Shown here: piece after piece, positions 26,139 through 35,532 of the stretch
How positions within the stretch are numbered: position 1 is the stretch's first letter
How the letters are laid out: the number at the start of each line of letters is the position of its first letter
Assembly: GCF_017309185.1 (NCBI RefSeq)
Contig: NZ_JAEKJZ010000001.1
Coordinates: forward strand, 2,666,001 to 2,730,000
Reading direction: 5' to 3'
Length of the DNA: 64,000 nt
From: Roseibium aggregatum
GTDB lineage: Bacteria > Pseudomonadota > Alphaproteobacteria > Rhizobiales > Stappiaceae
The notes under the pieces: generated by a model
What the model saw: the letters and a program-made list of their open reading frames with translations, nothing else
What the model was told of the DNA's origin: nothing
The model's database searches: none
Program-made: the position numbers and the translations under genes

Positions 26139-26158
26139 CGTTAAATTTCAGACCGGGA

Positions 26159-26569
26159 TCAGCGCAGCACCACCCGGTAGCTTTTGCCCCGGCTGCAGAC
26201 CGACGTTGCGGAATTCTGCCACCAGTACCTGCCGAGGTCCCAGCGACCGTTGGATTTCAGCTTGCGGAACTGAGCGCGAATGTAGGTCTTGGCGTTGTTG
26301 ACGCCTTCCAGATTGCGCTGCCAGCTGTAGGAGCCACCATTCGGGATGACCCGGTTGGTGATGTTTTCGGAACGCTTCCTGTTCGAACCGTAGTCATGGT
26401 AGTCGAGGTCGAACAGCTGGATCGGCGCCCCGGTCTGGTTCTGGACCGTGATGTTGACCTTCTTGCAGATATCAAACATCGCGTGCGCTTCATTGGGGCT
26501 TGAGAGGGAAGCCAGTCCTGCGACAGCGACAAAGCCTGCGGCGGCGGCGGTTTTCGAAAAATATTTCAT
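26159..26569 (-). CDS. Secreted protein of unknown function
   Basis: A 136-residue protein with a signal peptide (cleavage near AHA|MF). The mature part is basic, beta-rich and aromatic (YHDYGSNRKR, GSYSWQRNL, GRYWWQNS), with two cysteines (DICKK and SVCSR) that could pair. The sequence around VNITVQNQTGAPIQLFDLDY suggests a small beta-sandwich. Upstream lies the second ATGGGG...CCCCAT palindrome (26659-26676), and a terminator follows. I do not recognise the family. Confidence 0.68.
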   Translation of the reverse strand: MKYFSKTAAAAGFVAVAGLASLSSPNEAHAMFDICKKVNITVQNQTGAPIQLFDLDYHDYGSNRKRSENITNRVIPNGGSYSWQRNLEGVNNAKTYIRAQFRKLKSNGRWDLGRYWWQNSATSVCSRGKSYRVVLR

Positions 26570-26658
26570 AAGTCAATTCCTTTCCGTATCTGCTCTCTCG
26601 GAGCGGGTTCATCGATAAGTCGATGACGGAAAGGTGGCAGCTGGAACGCGATAACCGT

Positions 26659-26676
26659 ATGGGGTCGATCCCCCAT
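26659..26676. promoter_or_regulatory. 18-bp palindrome ATGGGG...CCCCAT, copy 2
   Basis: ATGGGG (26659-26664), TCGATC, CCCCAT (26671-26676). It is the same length as the palindrome at 22079-22096, and a further ATGGGG half occurs at 26682-26687. It lies 90 bases upstream of the secreted-protein gene that starts at 26569. Confidence 0.5.
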
Positions 26677-26721
26677 TCGACATGGGGAACCTCTTGTCGG
26701 GTTTGAATGTTCGTAAACGCG

Positions 26722-28206
26722 TCAGCCGGCTTGGCGCAACATCCGGCGCTCGTCCTCCGGCAGGGATTCGGCGACTTTCCGGGAGAAGACGGTGCCGAGG
26801 GCGATCAGAACAGGCCGTTCGAGGCCAAGCCCCGCGACACCGGCCTCCAGATCTCTCAAGGGTCCCGACCAGCGCGCCTCGTCCGGCGTGGCGATCCCCG
26901 AAACGGCAACCGCCGGCGTATCGGGTGAAAGTCCCTCCCCGGTCAGGCGCTCTCCGATCCGACCGGCCATGCGCGCGCCCATGTAGAATACCGTGGTCGT
27001 CGCCGGGTCGGTCAGCCCCTTCCAGTCGACCGTCTCCGGCAGATCGCCATGTCGGGAGTGGCCGGTGACGAAGCGAACGGACTGGGCCTTGTCGCGATGG
27101 GTCAGGGAAACGCCGAGCCGTGCCGCCATGGCGGAAGCCGCCGTGATGCCGGGAACCACGGTTGCCGGGATGCCTTCCTGCGCCAACCTGTCCAGTTCCT
27201 CGCCACCGCGCCCGAAGATCATCGGATCGCCGGATTTCAGCCGAACCACATGCTTGCCCTGATGCGCGAGTGTGACCATCAGGTTGTTGATGTCCTCCTG
27301 GCGACAGCTTTGCCGCCCCCCGCGCTTGCCGACAAGAAGCCGCTTCGCCTCGCGCCGCGCCAGTTCAAGCACCGCGTCGTCCACAAGGTCGTCGAACAGG
27401 ATGACATCGGCGGACTGAAGCGCGCGAACCGCCTTCAAGGTCAGATACTCCGCGTCGCCCGGCCCCGCCCCGACCAGGGTGACGCGGCCGCTTGCTCTCG
27501 TCCTGGCATTATCCAGAAGGGTCTGCGCAAAACCGTCGTCGAGCTCCTGGGGCGCGGAGCGTCCGGAAAAGGCCAGATCGGAGAAGCGTTCCCAGAAACG
27601 CCGCCGCTCCAGCCCGGCGTTGAGAAATGACAGAACGCTGCCCCGCACCCGTCCGGCAAGCTCCGCCCAGCCTTGCAGGCTTACCGGAAGGAGTGTCTCG
27701 ATCTTGCGGCGAATGGCCTGCCCCAGTATCGGCGCGACGCCGTTGGTCGAGATCCCGACCACCACCGGCGACCGGTTGACGATCGAGCCGAACAGGAAGT
27801 CGCAATAGGGCGGATTGTCGATCACATTGACGGGAATGCCGATGCCGCGCGCCAAAGAGGCAAAGGCTTCCGCCTCCTCATCGGTTTCGGCATCCGCGAT
27901 CGCCAACGCCACACCATCAAAACTTCCGGTCGTCCAGGAATGCGCGTGATGAACAAATCGTCCCTTGACGCTCCCCTTTTCAAGCAGGCTTTCGAATACC
28001 GGATCCAGGGTCTCCGCATAGACGTGTACTTCGGCACCGGCGGCAGCGATCAGTTCCGCTTTCCAGGCCGCAGCGTCCGTTCCGCCCGCAAGCAAGACCT
28101 TGCGGCCTTCCAGCGGAAAGAACAGCGGCAGGCTCGCCAAAGCACTGACCCGGGCCGGACGGCGATCCTTCCTGACTTCAACCGGCTTGCGCGATTTTTG
28201 TCTCAT
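26722..28206 (-). CDS. cysG: Siroheme synthase, CysG type
   Basis: A 494-residue multifunctional enzyme. The N-terminal part (about residues 25-225) is the NAD-dependent precorrin-2 dehydrogenase/ferrochelatase with Rossmann segment VLLAGGTDAAAWK and YCDFLFGSIVNRSPVVVGIST. The C-terminal part (about 245-490) is uroporphyrinogen III methyltransferase with VGAGPGDAEYLTLKA, LKSGDPMIFGRGGEE and VVPGITAASA. It makes siroheme, the cofactor of NirB, which explains its place at the end of the nitrate operon. ATG 28206 lies 29 bases inside the end of nasA, so translation is coupled. Confidence 0.94.
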   Translation of the reverse strand: MRQKSRKPVEVRKDRRPARVSALASLPLFFPLEGRKVLLAGGTDAAAWKAELIAAAGAEVHVYAETLDPVFESLLEKGSVKGRFVHHAHSWTTGSFDGVALAIADAETDEEAEAFASLARGIGIPVNVIDNPPYCDFLFGSIVNRSPVVVGISTNGVAPILGQAIRRKIETLLPVSLQGWAELAGRVRGSVLSFLNAGLERRRFWERFSDLAFSGRSAPQELDDGFAQTLLDNARTRASGRVTLVGAGPGDAEYLTLKAVRALQSADVILFDDLVDDAVLELARREAKRLLVGKRGGRQSCRQEDINNLMVTLAHQGKHVVRLKSGDPMIFGRGGEELDRLAQEGIPATVVPGITAASAMAARLGVSLTHRDKAQSVRFVTGHSRHGDLPETVDWKGLTDPATTTVFYMGARMAGRIGERLTGEGLSPDTPAVAVSGIATPDEARWSGPLRDLEAGVAGLGLERPVLIALGTVFSRKVAESLPEDERRMLRQAG

Positions 28207-30865
28207 TCGGGTTTTCCTTGGTGATCTCGTCGAGCAGGGCCTGGATTTCCGAGCGGCAGGAGCCGCAATTCGTCCCGGCCTCCAGAACGTCTCCGATCGC
28301 CTTGACGGTTGTCGCACCTTCCCTGGCGGCCGCGGCGATCTGGTTGCAGCCGATTTGAAAACAGGAGCAGACGGTCGCCCCCGGGTCCGGCCGGTCCGAA
28401 GGCGCCCGCCCCGCAAGGACCTGAGACCTCTGGCAACTTGTCAGCGCCCCGGCCGTAAGCAGTCCGCAGGCCCATTGACGGGAGACCTCGACCGGTTCTT
28501 TCGAAAAATAGACGGCGGCCTGCAGGGTGTCGTCCTTCCAGAACGCCTGACGGCTCCAGCCGGCTGCGGGGTCTTCGATCCCCGACCGGTCGTTCGCACC
28601 CGTCCCGGCCAGCCGGGCGGCAAGCACGTTGGTGTCGACTGTCTCCCGGCACGCGAACTCCAGGCGGTAACCGCCGGGAACCGGCGCAATCGCCCAGTAA
28701 TCCGCAGGGACCGCGTCCGGCCGGTTGCGCAGGACGGCAAAGCCATAGACGGCCATTTCCAGTTTCGTGACCGATACCGGCGTGAACTTCGATCCGGGCT
28801 GGCCGGAATGCGGGTCCGTTTCCGGTGCCACGACCGCGTCGACCCGCCCGAGAGACGTGAACTGGTCGGTCCAGTGCATTGGCACATAGACCTCGCCGGG
28901 CTTGACCCGCTCCGTCACCAGCGCCCGCACCGCAACCCCTCCATGAGGACTTTTTACAGCGACGAGGTCCGCCGCTTGAATTCCGAGCCTTGCCGCGTCG
29001 TCGGGGTTGAGTTCCGCGAAAGGTTCCGCGATATGGCTCGTCAGGCGCGGCGTTTTGCCGGTCCGGGTCATGGTGTGCCACTGATCCCGGATGCGGCCGG
29101 TGTTCAGGGTGAACGGATAGGTCCGCTCGCGTTTGCGGGGAGCCTGGTAGGAAACCGGCACGAAGCGGCCCTTGCGGCCCTCGGTGAAAAAACCACCCTT
29201 GCTGAAAAACCGGGTTTCCCTGGCCTCGGTCCCGAACTCCTGCGGCCACTGGAAGGGAGCGAGCGCGTCATAGGTCGTCCCGGAAACAGTCCGGTAGGCC
29301 CCGATATCGAAATCGCGGGTTCCGCCGTTCTTGTAGTCGGAAAGCGCCGCATGTTCCCGGAAGATAGCAGCGGGGTCTTCATAGGCAAAGCCTGCGCCAA
29401 AGCCCATTTTCCGCGCCACTTGCGTGATCTGCCACCAGTCGGGACGCACTTCGCCAGGCAGGTCGAGGAAGGAGCGCTGGCGGGATATCCGGCGCTCGGA
29501 ATTGGTGACCGTCCCGTCCTTCTCTCCCCAGGCCGCCGCCGGCAAGAGAACGTCGGCATAGCGGACCGTATCGGCCGCGCGGGTAACTTCGGAGACGGCA
29601 ACAAAGGGACAGATTTCGAGCGCCTCGGCAACGCTGTCGGCATCCGGCAGACTGTCCACCGGGCTCGTTGCCATGATCCACAGCGCCTTGATCTTGCCCG
29701 CCCTGATTTCCTTGAACAGGTCGACAGCCTTCAGCCCCGGCTTACTCGCCATTTCGGGACTGTTCCAGAACTCCTGGACGATCTGTCGGTGATGCGGATT
29801 TTCCAGGGCCATATGCGCGGCCAGCATGTTGGCCAGCCCGCCGACTTCCCGCCCCCCCATTGCATTGGGTTGGCCAGTGATGGAGAACGGTCCCATTCCC
29901 GGCCTGCCAATCCGCCCGGTCGCCAGATGGGTGTTGATGATGGCGTTGACCTTGTCGGTACCGACAACGGACTGATTGACCCCCTGGCTGTAAAGCGTGA
30001 CGGTCTTTTCCGTCTTCAGGACCATCTTGTAAAACAGCGCGATGTCCTGTCGGGACAGGCCGGTCTTCTCCGCGATCAAGCCGATTTCACACGGCCCCGC
30101 TACTTGAACCGCTTCCTTAAATCCTTCCGTGAATGAATTGATATATTGATCATTTGTCGCATAGGCCTCGACCAGGAATGCGAGCAATCCGTTGAAGAGG
30201 GCCACATCCGTATCCGGTTTCAGGGCCAGATGCAGATCGGCGATGGCGCAGGTCGCCGTCTGGCGCGGGTCGACCACGACGACCCGCATCGCGGGGTTGG
30301 CCGCCTTCGCCGCCTCCAGGCGCTGAAAGACAACCGGATGGCACCAGGCGAGGTTCGAGCCGACCAGAACAACCAGATCCGCCTGTTCGAGATCTTCATA
30401 GGTTCCCGGCACCGTATCGGTCCCGAAGGCCCTGCGATGCCCGGCGACCGAGGACGCCATGCACAGGCGGGAATTGGTGTCTATATTGGCCGAACCGATA
30501 TAGCCCTTCATCAGCTTGTTGGCGGCGTAATAATCTTCCGTCAGGATCTGTCCGGAAACATAAAAGGCCACGCTGTCCGGACCATGCTCCGCGACAGCGT
30601 CCGAAAACCGCTTCGCCACAAGATCCAGGGCCGTGTCCCAGTCGCTGCGCTTTCCGGAAATTTCCGGGTACAGCAGCCTGTCGTCCAGGGAAAGCGTCTC
30701 GCCGAGCGCCGAGCCCTTGGAGCAAAGCCGGCCAAAGTTGGAGGGGTGATGGGGGTCACCTGCAACAGTAACGGAACCGTCCGCGTGCGGCGTTGCAAGC
30801 ACGCCGCAGCCGACGCCGCAGTAGGGGCATGTTGTTCTGACCGTTTTTTCTGTTTTACCGGTCAT
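28178..30865 (-). CDS. nasA: Assimilatory nitrate reductase catalytic subunit
   Basis: An 895-residue cytosolic molybdoenzyme that reduces nitrate to nitrite. The N-terminal 4Fe-4S site is CPYCGVGCGV (C13, C16, C20) with a fourth cysteine in LCSKGSALG. The molybdopterin guanine dinucleotide domains follow (SNLAWCHPV, GRPGMGPFSITGQPNAMGGRE, LNTGRIRDQWHTMTRTG). The C-terminus has a BFD-type 2Fe-2S domain (CSCFQIGC ... CGSC), typical of the NADH- or ferredoxin-linked assimilatory group. It lies 84 bases downstream of nirD and overlaps cysG. Confidence 0.96.
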   Translation of the reverse strand: MTGKTEKTVRTTCPYCGVGCGVLATPHADGSVTVAGDPHHPSNFGRLCSKGSALGETLSLDDRLLYPEISGKRSDWDTALDLVAKRFSDAVAEHGPDSVAFYVSGQILTEDYYAANKLMKGYIGSANIDTNSRLCMASSVAGHRRAFGTDTVPGTYEDLEQADLVVLVGSNLAWCHPVVFQRLEAAKAANPAMRVVVVDPRQTATCAIADLHLALKPDTDVALFNGLLAFLVEAYATNDQYINSFTEGFKEAVQVAGPCEIGLIAEKTGLSRQDIALFYKMVLKTEKTVTLYSQGVNQSVVGTDKVNAIINTHLATGRIGRPGMGPFSITGQPNAMGGREVGGLANMLAAHMALENPHHRQIVQEFWNSPEMASKPGLKAVDLFKEIRAGKIKALWIMATSPVDSLPDADSVAEALEICPFVAVSEVTRAADTVRYADVLLPAAAWGEKDGTVTNSERRISRQRSFLDLPGEVRPDWWQITQVARKMGFGAGFAYEDPAAIFREHAALSDYKNGGTRDFDIGAYRTVSGTTYDALAPFQWPQEFGTEARETRFFSKGGFFTEGRKGRFVPVSYQAPRKRERTYPFTLNTGRIRDQWHTMTRTGKTPRLTSHIAEPFAELNPDDAARLGIQAADLVAVKSPHGGVAVRALVTERVKPGEVYVPMHWTDQFTSLGRVDAVVAPETDPHSGQPGSKFTPVSVTKLEMAVYGFAVLRNRPDAVPADYWAIAPVPGGYRLEFACRETVDTNVLAARLAGTGANDRSGIEDPAAGWSRQAFWKDDTLQAAVYFSKEPVEVSRQWACGLLTAGALTSCQRSQVLAGRAPSDRPDPGATVCSCFQIGCNQIAAAAREGATTVKAIGDVLEAGTNCGSCRSEIQALLDEITKENPNETKIAQAG

Positions 30866-30949
30866 GTTCTGCCATCCTTTGACTTTGGTTTCCGGGAGTG
30901 AACGGTCCGGAAACGGACAATGGAATCCTATTGGGGACGGATGCTGCCT

Positions 30950-31294
30950 CTACTCGCCCCGGCGGGCGAGATCGTCGGCGGCCAGAAGGACTTTGCCGCC
31001 TTCAACCCTTGCCGCCGTAACCGGCACCGAGCCTTCGTCCGCGCCTTTGGCAACACCGGTTGAAAGATCGAAGACCCAGTTATGCAACGGACAGGTCACC
31101 GAAGTGCCATGGACGATGCCCTGGCTGAGTGGCCCGCCCTTGTGCGGACAGCGGTCATCCAGGGCGAATACCGCATCGTCGACAGTACGGAACACCGCGA
31201 TGCAACCCGCCTTGGTCTTCACCACACGTGCCCCTTCCCGCGGGATGTCGGTCAGATCGCCGATCTCGACCCAGTTTCTCGTTTCCGCGTTCAT
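30950..31294 (-). CDS. nirD: Nitrite reductase small subunit
   Basis: A 114-residue Rieske-fold protein. The 2Fe-2S ligands are intact as CPHKGGPL and CPLHNWVF. It pairs with NirB in NADH-dependent nitrite reduction to ammonia. ATG 31294 overlaps the nirB stop by 4 bases. Confidence 0.95.
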   Translation of the reverse strand: MNAETRNWVEIGDLTDIPREGARVVKTKAGCIAVFRTVDDAVFALDDRCPHKGGPLSQGIVHGTSVTCPLHNWVFDLSTGVAKGADEGSVPVTAARVEGGKVLLAADDLARRGE

Positions 31295-33744
31295 TCCGCC
31301 GCCTCCGCTTGCAGGACCGCCATCGGCCTGAATTCATGCTTGTCCTTGCCGGAGACGCGCTCCGTCCAGGGGTCGACCTGGGCGAATTTCTGGGAGAAGA
31401 CGAAGCGGTCGAAATAGGCCTTGCGCTTTTCGGCATCTTCCATGATCTGCTGGCGGACCTCGTCGTAGCCGACACGCTTGGCCCACTTGTAGATCCGCTC
31501 CAGGTACCGGCCCTGCTCGCGGTACATCTGGACCAGCGCCACGATGTATTCGAGCGCCTCGTCCTCGGTCTTGACCAGGCCCAGCACCTCGGTCCCCTTG
31601 ATGTCGAGGCCGGCGGCCCCGGCGAAATGGATCTCGAAGCCGCTGTCCACGCAGATAACGCCGACGTCCTTGCAGGTGGCTTCCGCGCAGTTGCGCGGAC
31701 AGCCCGAGACCGCCAGCTTCACCTTTGCCGGCGTCCAGGAGCCCCACATGAATTTTTCCAGGCGCACACCGAGACCGGTGGAATCCTGCGTGCCGAACCG
31801 GCACCAGTCGGAACCGACACAGGTCTTCACCGTGCGCAGGCCCTTGGCATAGGCGTGTCCGGACACGAAACCCGCCTCGCCGAGATCCGCCCAGACAGCC
31901 GGAAGGTCATCCTTCTTGATGCCGAGCATATCGATCCGCTGGCCGCCGGTGACCTTCACCGTCGGAATGTTGAACTTGTCGACCACGTCGGCGATCGCCC
32001 TCAGTTCCTTGGAAGAGGTCTGACCGCCCCACATGCGTGGAACCACCGAATAGGTACCGTCCTTCTGGATGTTGGCGTGAACCCGCTCGTTGATGAACCG
32101 GGACTGGTAGTCGTCCGCGTACTCATCCGGCCAGTCGGAAACCAGATAGTAGTTCAGCGCCGGGCGGCACTTGGCGCAGCCGCCGGAAGAGGTCCATTCC
32201 AGTTCCTGCATGACGGAGGGAATGGTTTTCAGTTCCTTCGACTTGATGAGCCGACGCACCTCGTCGTGCCCCAGATGCGTGCAGCCGCACATGGGCGTCA
32301 CCGCCGCCGGGTTGTAGGCATCGCCCAGCGTGACCTGCATGAGCTGTTCGACCAGCCCGGTGCAGGTGCCGCAGGATGCGGAGGCCTTGGTATGCGCGCG
32401 CACGCCGTCGAGCGTCGTCAGCCCCTTGTCCTTGATCGCCGATACGATCTTGCCCTTGCAAATGCCGTTGCAGCCGCAGATTTCCGCATCATCCGGCAAG
32501 GCTGCAACGGCCGCCGTAGGGTCCAGGGGGGCGCCCCCCTGGTAGGCCTGGCCGAAAATCAGTGTCTCGCGCATCTCCGAGACGTCGGTTCCCTTCTTCA
32601 GGAGATCGAAGAACCACGGACCGTCGGCGGTCTCACCGTAGAGCACGGCGCCGATGATCTTGTTGTCCTTCAGGACCAGACGCTTGTAGACGCCTGCTGA
32701 AGCATCCCGAAGCACGATTTCCTCGCGGTCGTCGCCTTCCACGAAGTCGCCGGCCGAATAGAGATCGACGCCGGTCACCTTCAGCTTTGTCGCGGTGACC
32801 GAGCCGGTGTACTCGGATGTCTCACCCAGCAGATTGTCGGCAATCACCCCGGCCATTTCGTAGAGCGGTGCGACGAGGCCGTAGCACATGCCCTGGTGCT
32901 CGACGCATTCCCCCAGCGCGAATATGTCCGGATCGCTCGTGCGCATGTCGTCGCCAACCAGAACGCCCCGGTTGGTCTCCAGACCGATCGCCTTGGCGAG
33001 ATCGGCCGAAGGACGGATACCGACCGCCATGACGACGATGCTCGCCTCGATCTCCGTGCCGTCATCGAGCCGGATGGCCCTGACCTTGCCGGTCCCGTCA
33101 TCGACGATTTCGTGGCTGTTGGCCTTGGTGCGCACGTCGATGCCGCGCCGCTTGAACTCTTCCTCAAGAAGAAAACCGGCGGACGGGTCGAGCTGACGCT
33201 CCATCAGGGTTGGCATCAGGTGCAGGACCGTGACCTCCATGCCCTGCATTTTCAGGCCGGCCGCCGCTTCCAGCCCGAGCAGACCACCACCGATGACAAC
33301 CGCCCGTCCGCCGCGCTTGGCGGCCGCAAGCATCTTTTCGACATCGTCCAGATCCCGGTAGGTCAGAACCCCGTCCAGATCCTTGCCCGGAAGCGGAATG
33401 ATGAAGGGATTGGACCCGGTCGCGATCACCAGCTTGTCATAAGGCGCCGTGATCCCGTTTTCGGAAGTCACCGTCTTCGCCTCGCGGTCGATTTCGCTGA
33501 CACGCGCGGATTTGTGCAGCGTCACGGCGTTTTCGGCGTACCAGGCGTCGCCATGAGTGATGATGTCTTCGTAGGTCTTTTCACCGGAAAGGACCGGAGA
33601 CAGCATCAGCCTGTTGTAGTTGACCCGGGGTTCCGCGTTGAAAATCGTGACGTCGTAAGCATCCTTGTCCTTGTCGAACAGGAATTCCAGCATCCGGCCG
33701 GGCGCCATGCCGTTGCCGACGATTACCAGCTTCTGTTTGGTCAT
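31291..33744 (-). CDS. nirB: Nitrite reductase large subunit
   Basis: An 817-residue siroheme enzyme that reduces nitrite to ammonium in the cytosol. Domains in order are: FAD/NAD-binding oxidoreductase (VIVGNGMAPGRML, VIGGGLLGLEAA), a BFD-like 2Fe-2S domain (CGCNGICKGKIVSAI ... CGTCTGLVEQLM), a second cysteine cluster (CGCTHLGHDEVRRLI ... GGCAKCRPALNYYL), and the siroheme/4Fe-4S region (CVGSDWCRFGTQDS, SGCPRNCAEATCKD). ATG 33744 is preceded by GGGGGAGAGGC. It is 17 bases downstream of the ABC ATPase gene. Confidence 0.96.
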   Translation of the reverse strand: MTKQKLVIVGNGMAPGRMLEFLFDKDKDAYDVTIFNAEPRVNYNRLMLSPVLSGEKTYEDIITHGDAWYAENAVTLHKSARVSEIDREAKTVTSENGITAPYDKLVIATGSNPFIIPLPGKDLDGVLTYRDLDDVEKMLAAAKRGGRAVVIGGGLLGLEAAAGLKMQGMEVTVLHLMPTLMERQLDPSAGFLLEEEFKRRGIDVRTKANSHEIVDDGTGKVRAIRLDDGTEIEASIVVMAVGIRPSADLAKAIGLETNRGVLVGDDMRTSDPDIFALGECVEHQGMCYGLVAPLYEMAGVIADNLLGETSEYTGSVTATKLKVTGVDLYSAGDFVEGDDREEIVLRDASAGVYKRLVLKDNKIIGAVLYGETADGPWFFDLLKKGTDVSEMRETLIFGQAYQGGAPLDPTAAVAALPDDAEICGCNGICKGKIVSAIKDKGLTTLDGVRAHTKASASCGTCTGLVEQLMQVTLGDAYNPAAVTPMCGCTHLGHDEVRRLIKSKELKTIPSVMQELEWTSSGGCAKCRPALNYYLVSDWPDEYADDYQSRFINERVHANIQKDGTYSVVPRMWGGQTSSKELRAIADVVDKFNIPTVKVTGGQRIDMLGIKKDDLPAVWADLGEAGFVSGHAYAKGLRTVKTCVGSDWCRFGTQDSTGLGVRLEKFMWGSWTPAKVKLAVSGCPRNCAEATCKDVGVICVDSGFEIHFAGAAGLDIKGTEVLGLVKTEDEALEYIVALVQMYREQGRYLERIYKWAKRVGYDEVRQQIMEDAEKRKAYFDRFVFSQKFAQVDPWTERVSGKDKHEFRPMAVLQAEAAE

Positions 33745-33761
33745 GCCTCTCCCCCTTCCTT

Positions 33762-35522
33762 TCATTCAGCTGCCTGAATGGCGGCCTTTTGCCTTGCCAT
33801 CCGGGTTGCGCGTTTTTCCTGAATCGACTTGAGTTGCTCCTCGCTCGGATCGGCGCCGCCCTCATAGGCTTCCAGAAAGTCCAGAAGCTCTTCGCGGTAC
33901 GCGTAGTAATCCGGGTGGGCGAGCAGTTCCTTGCGCGAGCGCGGCCGGGGCAGATCGACTTCCATGATGTTGCCGATGCGGGCATTCGGCCCGTTCGACA
34001 TCATCACGACGCGGTCGGCGAGCAGGATGGCCTCATCCACATCGTGGGTGACGCAAACCGCCGTAACCTGGGTCCGTTTCCAGACGTCCATCAACACGTC
34101 CTGAAGTTCCCAGCGCGTCAGACTGTCGAGCATCCCGAACGGCTCGTCGAGCAGAAGAAGCTTCGGCGACAGCGCGAAGGCCCGGGCGATGCCGACCCGC
34201 TGCTTCATGCCGTTTGACAGATCCGACGCCGGTTTTTCCATCGCGTCCGCAAGACCGACCTTGGACAGGTAATATTCGATGACGTCGCGTTTTTCGGCCT
34301 TTGACGCATCGGGATAGACCTTGTCGACACCCAGAGCCACGTTCTCGTAAGCGGTCAGCCAGGGCATCAGGCTCGGCGCCTGGAACACAACAGCCCGGTC
34401 CGGCCCCGCCTGGGTAACATGGGTGCCGTCCAGAACAATCGTGCCTTCGGTGATCGGGTTGAGACCGGCCACCATGGACAGAACCGTCGACTTGCCGCAG
34501 CCCGAATGACCGATCAGGGTGATGAATTCCCCTTTCTTCATTTTCAGCTCGAAGCCATCGACCACCGTCAGCGGGCCTTTGGGTGTCGGATAGACCTTCT
34601 TGAGCTGCGAGAATTCCAGGTACCGGTCCTGCGTGACGGATTCCGACGCTCGCTGATAGGCCTCCGGTAGTTTTTCGCCCTTTTTCGGTCGCTGGGTGAT
34701 CGGAACGATGTCAGGCAGAACGATGTCGCGTTCAAGATCGCTACCGCGCTCCGCACCGGCTTCCATGAGAAATTCGGTCACTTCCGCACGCAGACGGATG
34801 AAGTCGTCATCGTGGTTGAGTTCGCCCCGGTCACGCGGGCGCTTGAAGGGAACCTTGAATTCCGGTCCGAGCGTCGCCGGCGTTCCCGGTTTCAGGGGAA
34901 CGATCCGGTCCGCCAGCAGGATCGCCTCGTCCACATCGTTGGTAATGAGAACGATGGTCTTCTTCTCCTGCTCGCAGATCGCGGCGAACTCGTCCTGAAG
35001 CTTGGACCGGGTCAAGGCGTCCAGCGCCGACAGCGGTTCGTCGAGCAGCAGCAGTTCCGGCCGCATCGCAAGCGCCCTTGCCACGGCAACGCGCTGGCGC
35101 ATTCCGCCGGACAGTTCCGCGGGCTTGCGGTCCTTGGCGTGGCCGAGCCTGACCATCTCGATATACTTGTCGCAGATGGCCTTGCGCTCGGAAGCGCTCT
35201 TTTTCTTGAAGACGGTGTCCACCGCCAGTGCCACATTGCCCGCGACCGAAAGCCAGGGCATCAGGGAATAGGACTGGAACACCACGCCCCGGTCCGGATG
35301 CGGCCCGTCGATTTCCTTGCCCTTGAAAATGATCCCCCCGGTATCGGCCTCAATCAGGCCCGCCAGAAGGGAGATCAGGGTGGTTTTGCCGGTTCCCGAG
35401 AAGCCGACGATGGCGATGAACTCGCCCTCGTCCACTTTCAGGTTGATGTTGTCCAGCACGTCGGTCCGGTTGGCGCCTTCGCCGTAGGACTTGGAGACGC
35501 CGGAGATTTCCAGAAAGGACAT
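33762..35522 (-). CDS. Nitrate ABC transporter ATPase with two fused nucleotide-binding domains
   Basis: A 586-residue protein with two complete ABC ATPase domains. The first (about residues 1-260) has [23 protein letters not shown] and [12 protein letters not shown]. The second (about 300-560) has GHSGCGKST, a deviating signature [14 protein letters not shown] and [12 protein letters not shown]. It energises nitrate import through NrtB. In cyanobacteria these are separate proteins (NrtC with an extra binding domain, and NrtD); here both ATPase halves are in one chain. It lies between nrtB and nirB with gaps of 10 and 17 bases. Confidence 0.9.
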   Translation of the reverse strand: MSFLEISGVSKSYGEGANRTDVLDNINLKVDEGEFIAIVGFSGTGKTTLISLLAGLIEADTGGIIFKGKEIDGPHPDRGVVFQSYSLMPWLSVAGNVALAVDTVFKKKSASERKAICDKYIEMVRLGHAKDRKPAELSGGMRQRVAVARALAMRPELLLLDEPLSALDALTRSKLQDEFAAICEQEKKTIVLITNDVDEAILLADRIVPLKPGTPATLGPEFKVPFKRPRDRGELNHDDDFIRLRAEVTEFLMEAGAERGSDLERDIVLPDIVPITQRPKKGEKLPEAYQRASESVTQDRYLEFSQLKKVYPTPKGPLTVVDGFELKMKKGEFITLIGHSGCGKSTVLSMVAGLNPITEGTIVLDGTHVTQAGPDRAVVFQAPSLMPWLTAYENVALGVDKVYPDASKAEKRDVIEYYLSKVGLADAMEKPASDLSNGMKQRVGIARAFALSPKLLLLDEPFGMLDSLTRWELQDVLMDVWKRTQVTAVCVTHDVDEAILLADRVVMMSNGPNARIGNIMEVDLPRPRSRKELLAHPDYYAYREELLDFLEAYEGGADPSEEQLKSIQEKRATRMARQKAAIQAAE

Positions 35523-35532
35523 ATCCGTCTCC

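Noticed and set aside
28100..30136. A 678-codon open frame on the plus strand opposite nasA and cysG
   Set aside because: Antisense artefact of two well-supported genes; arginine-rich and without domains.
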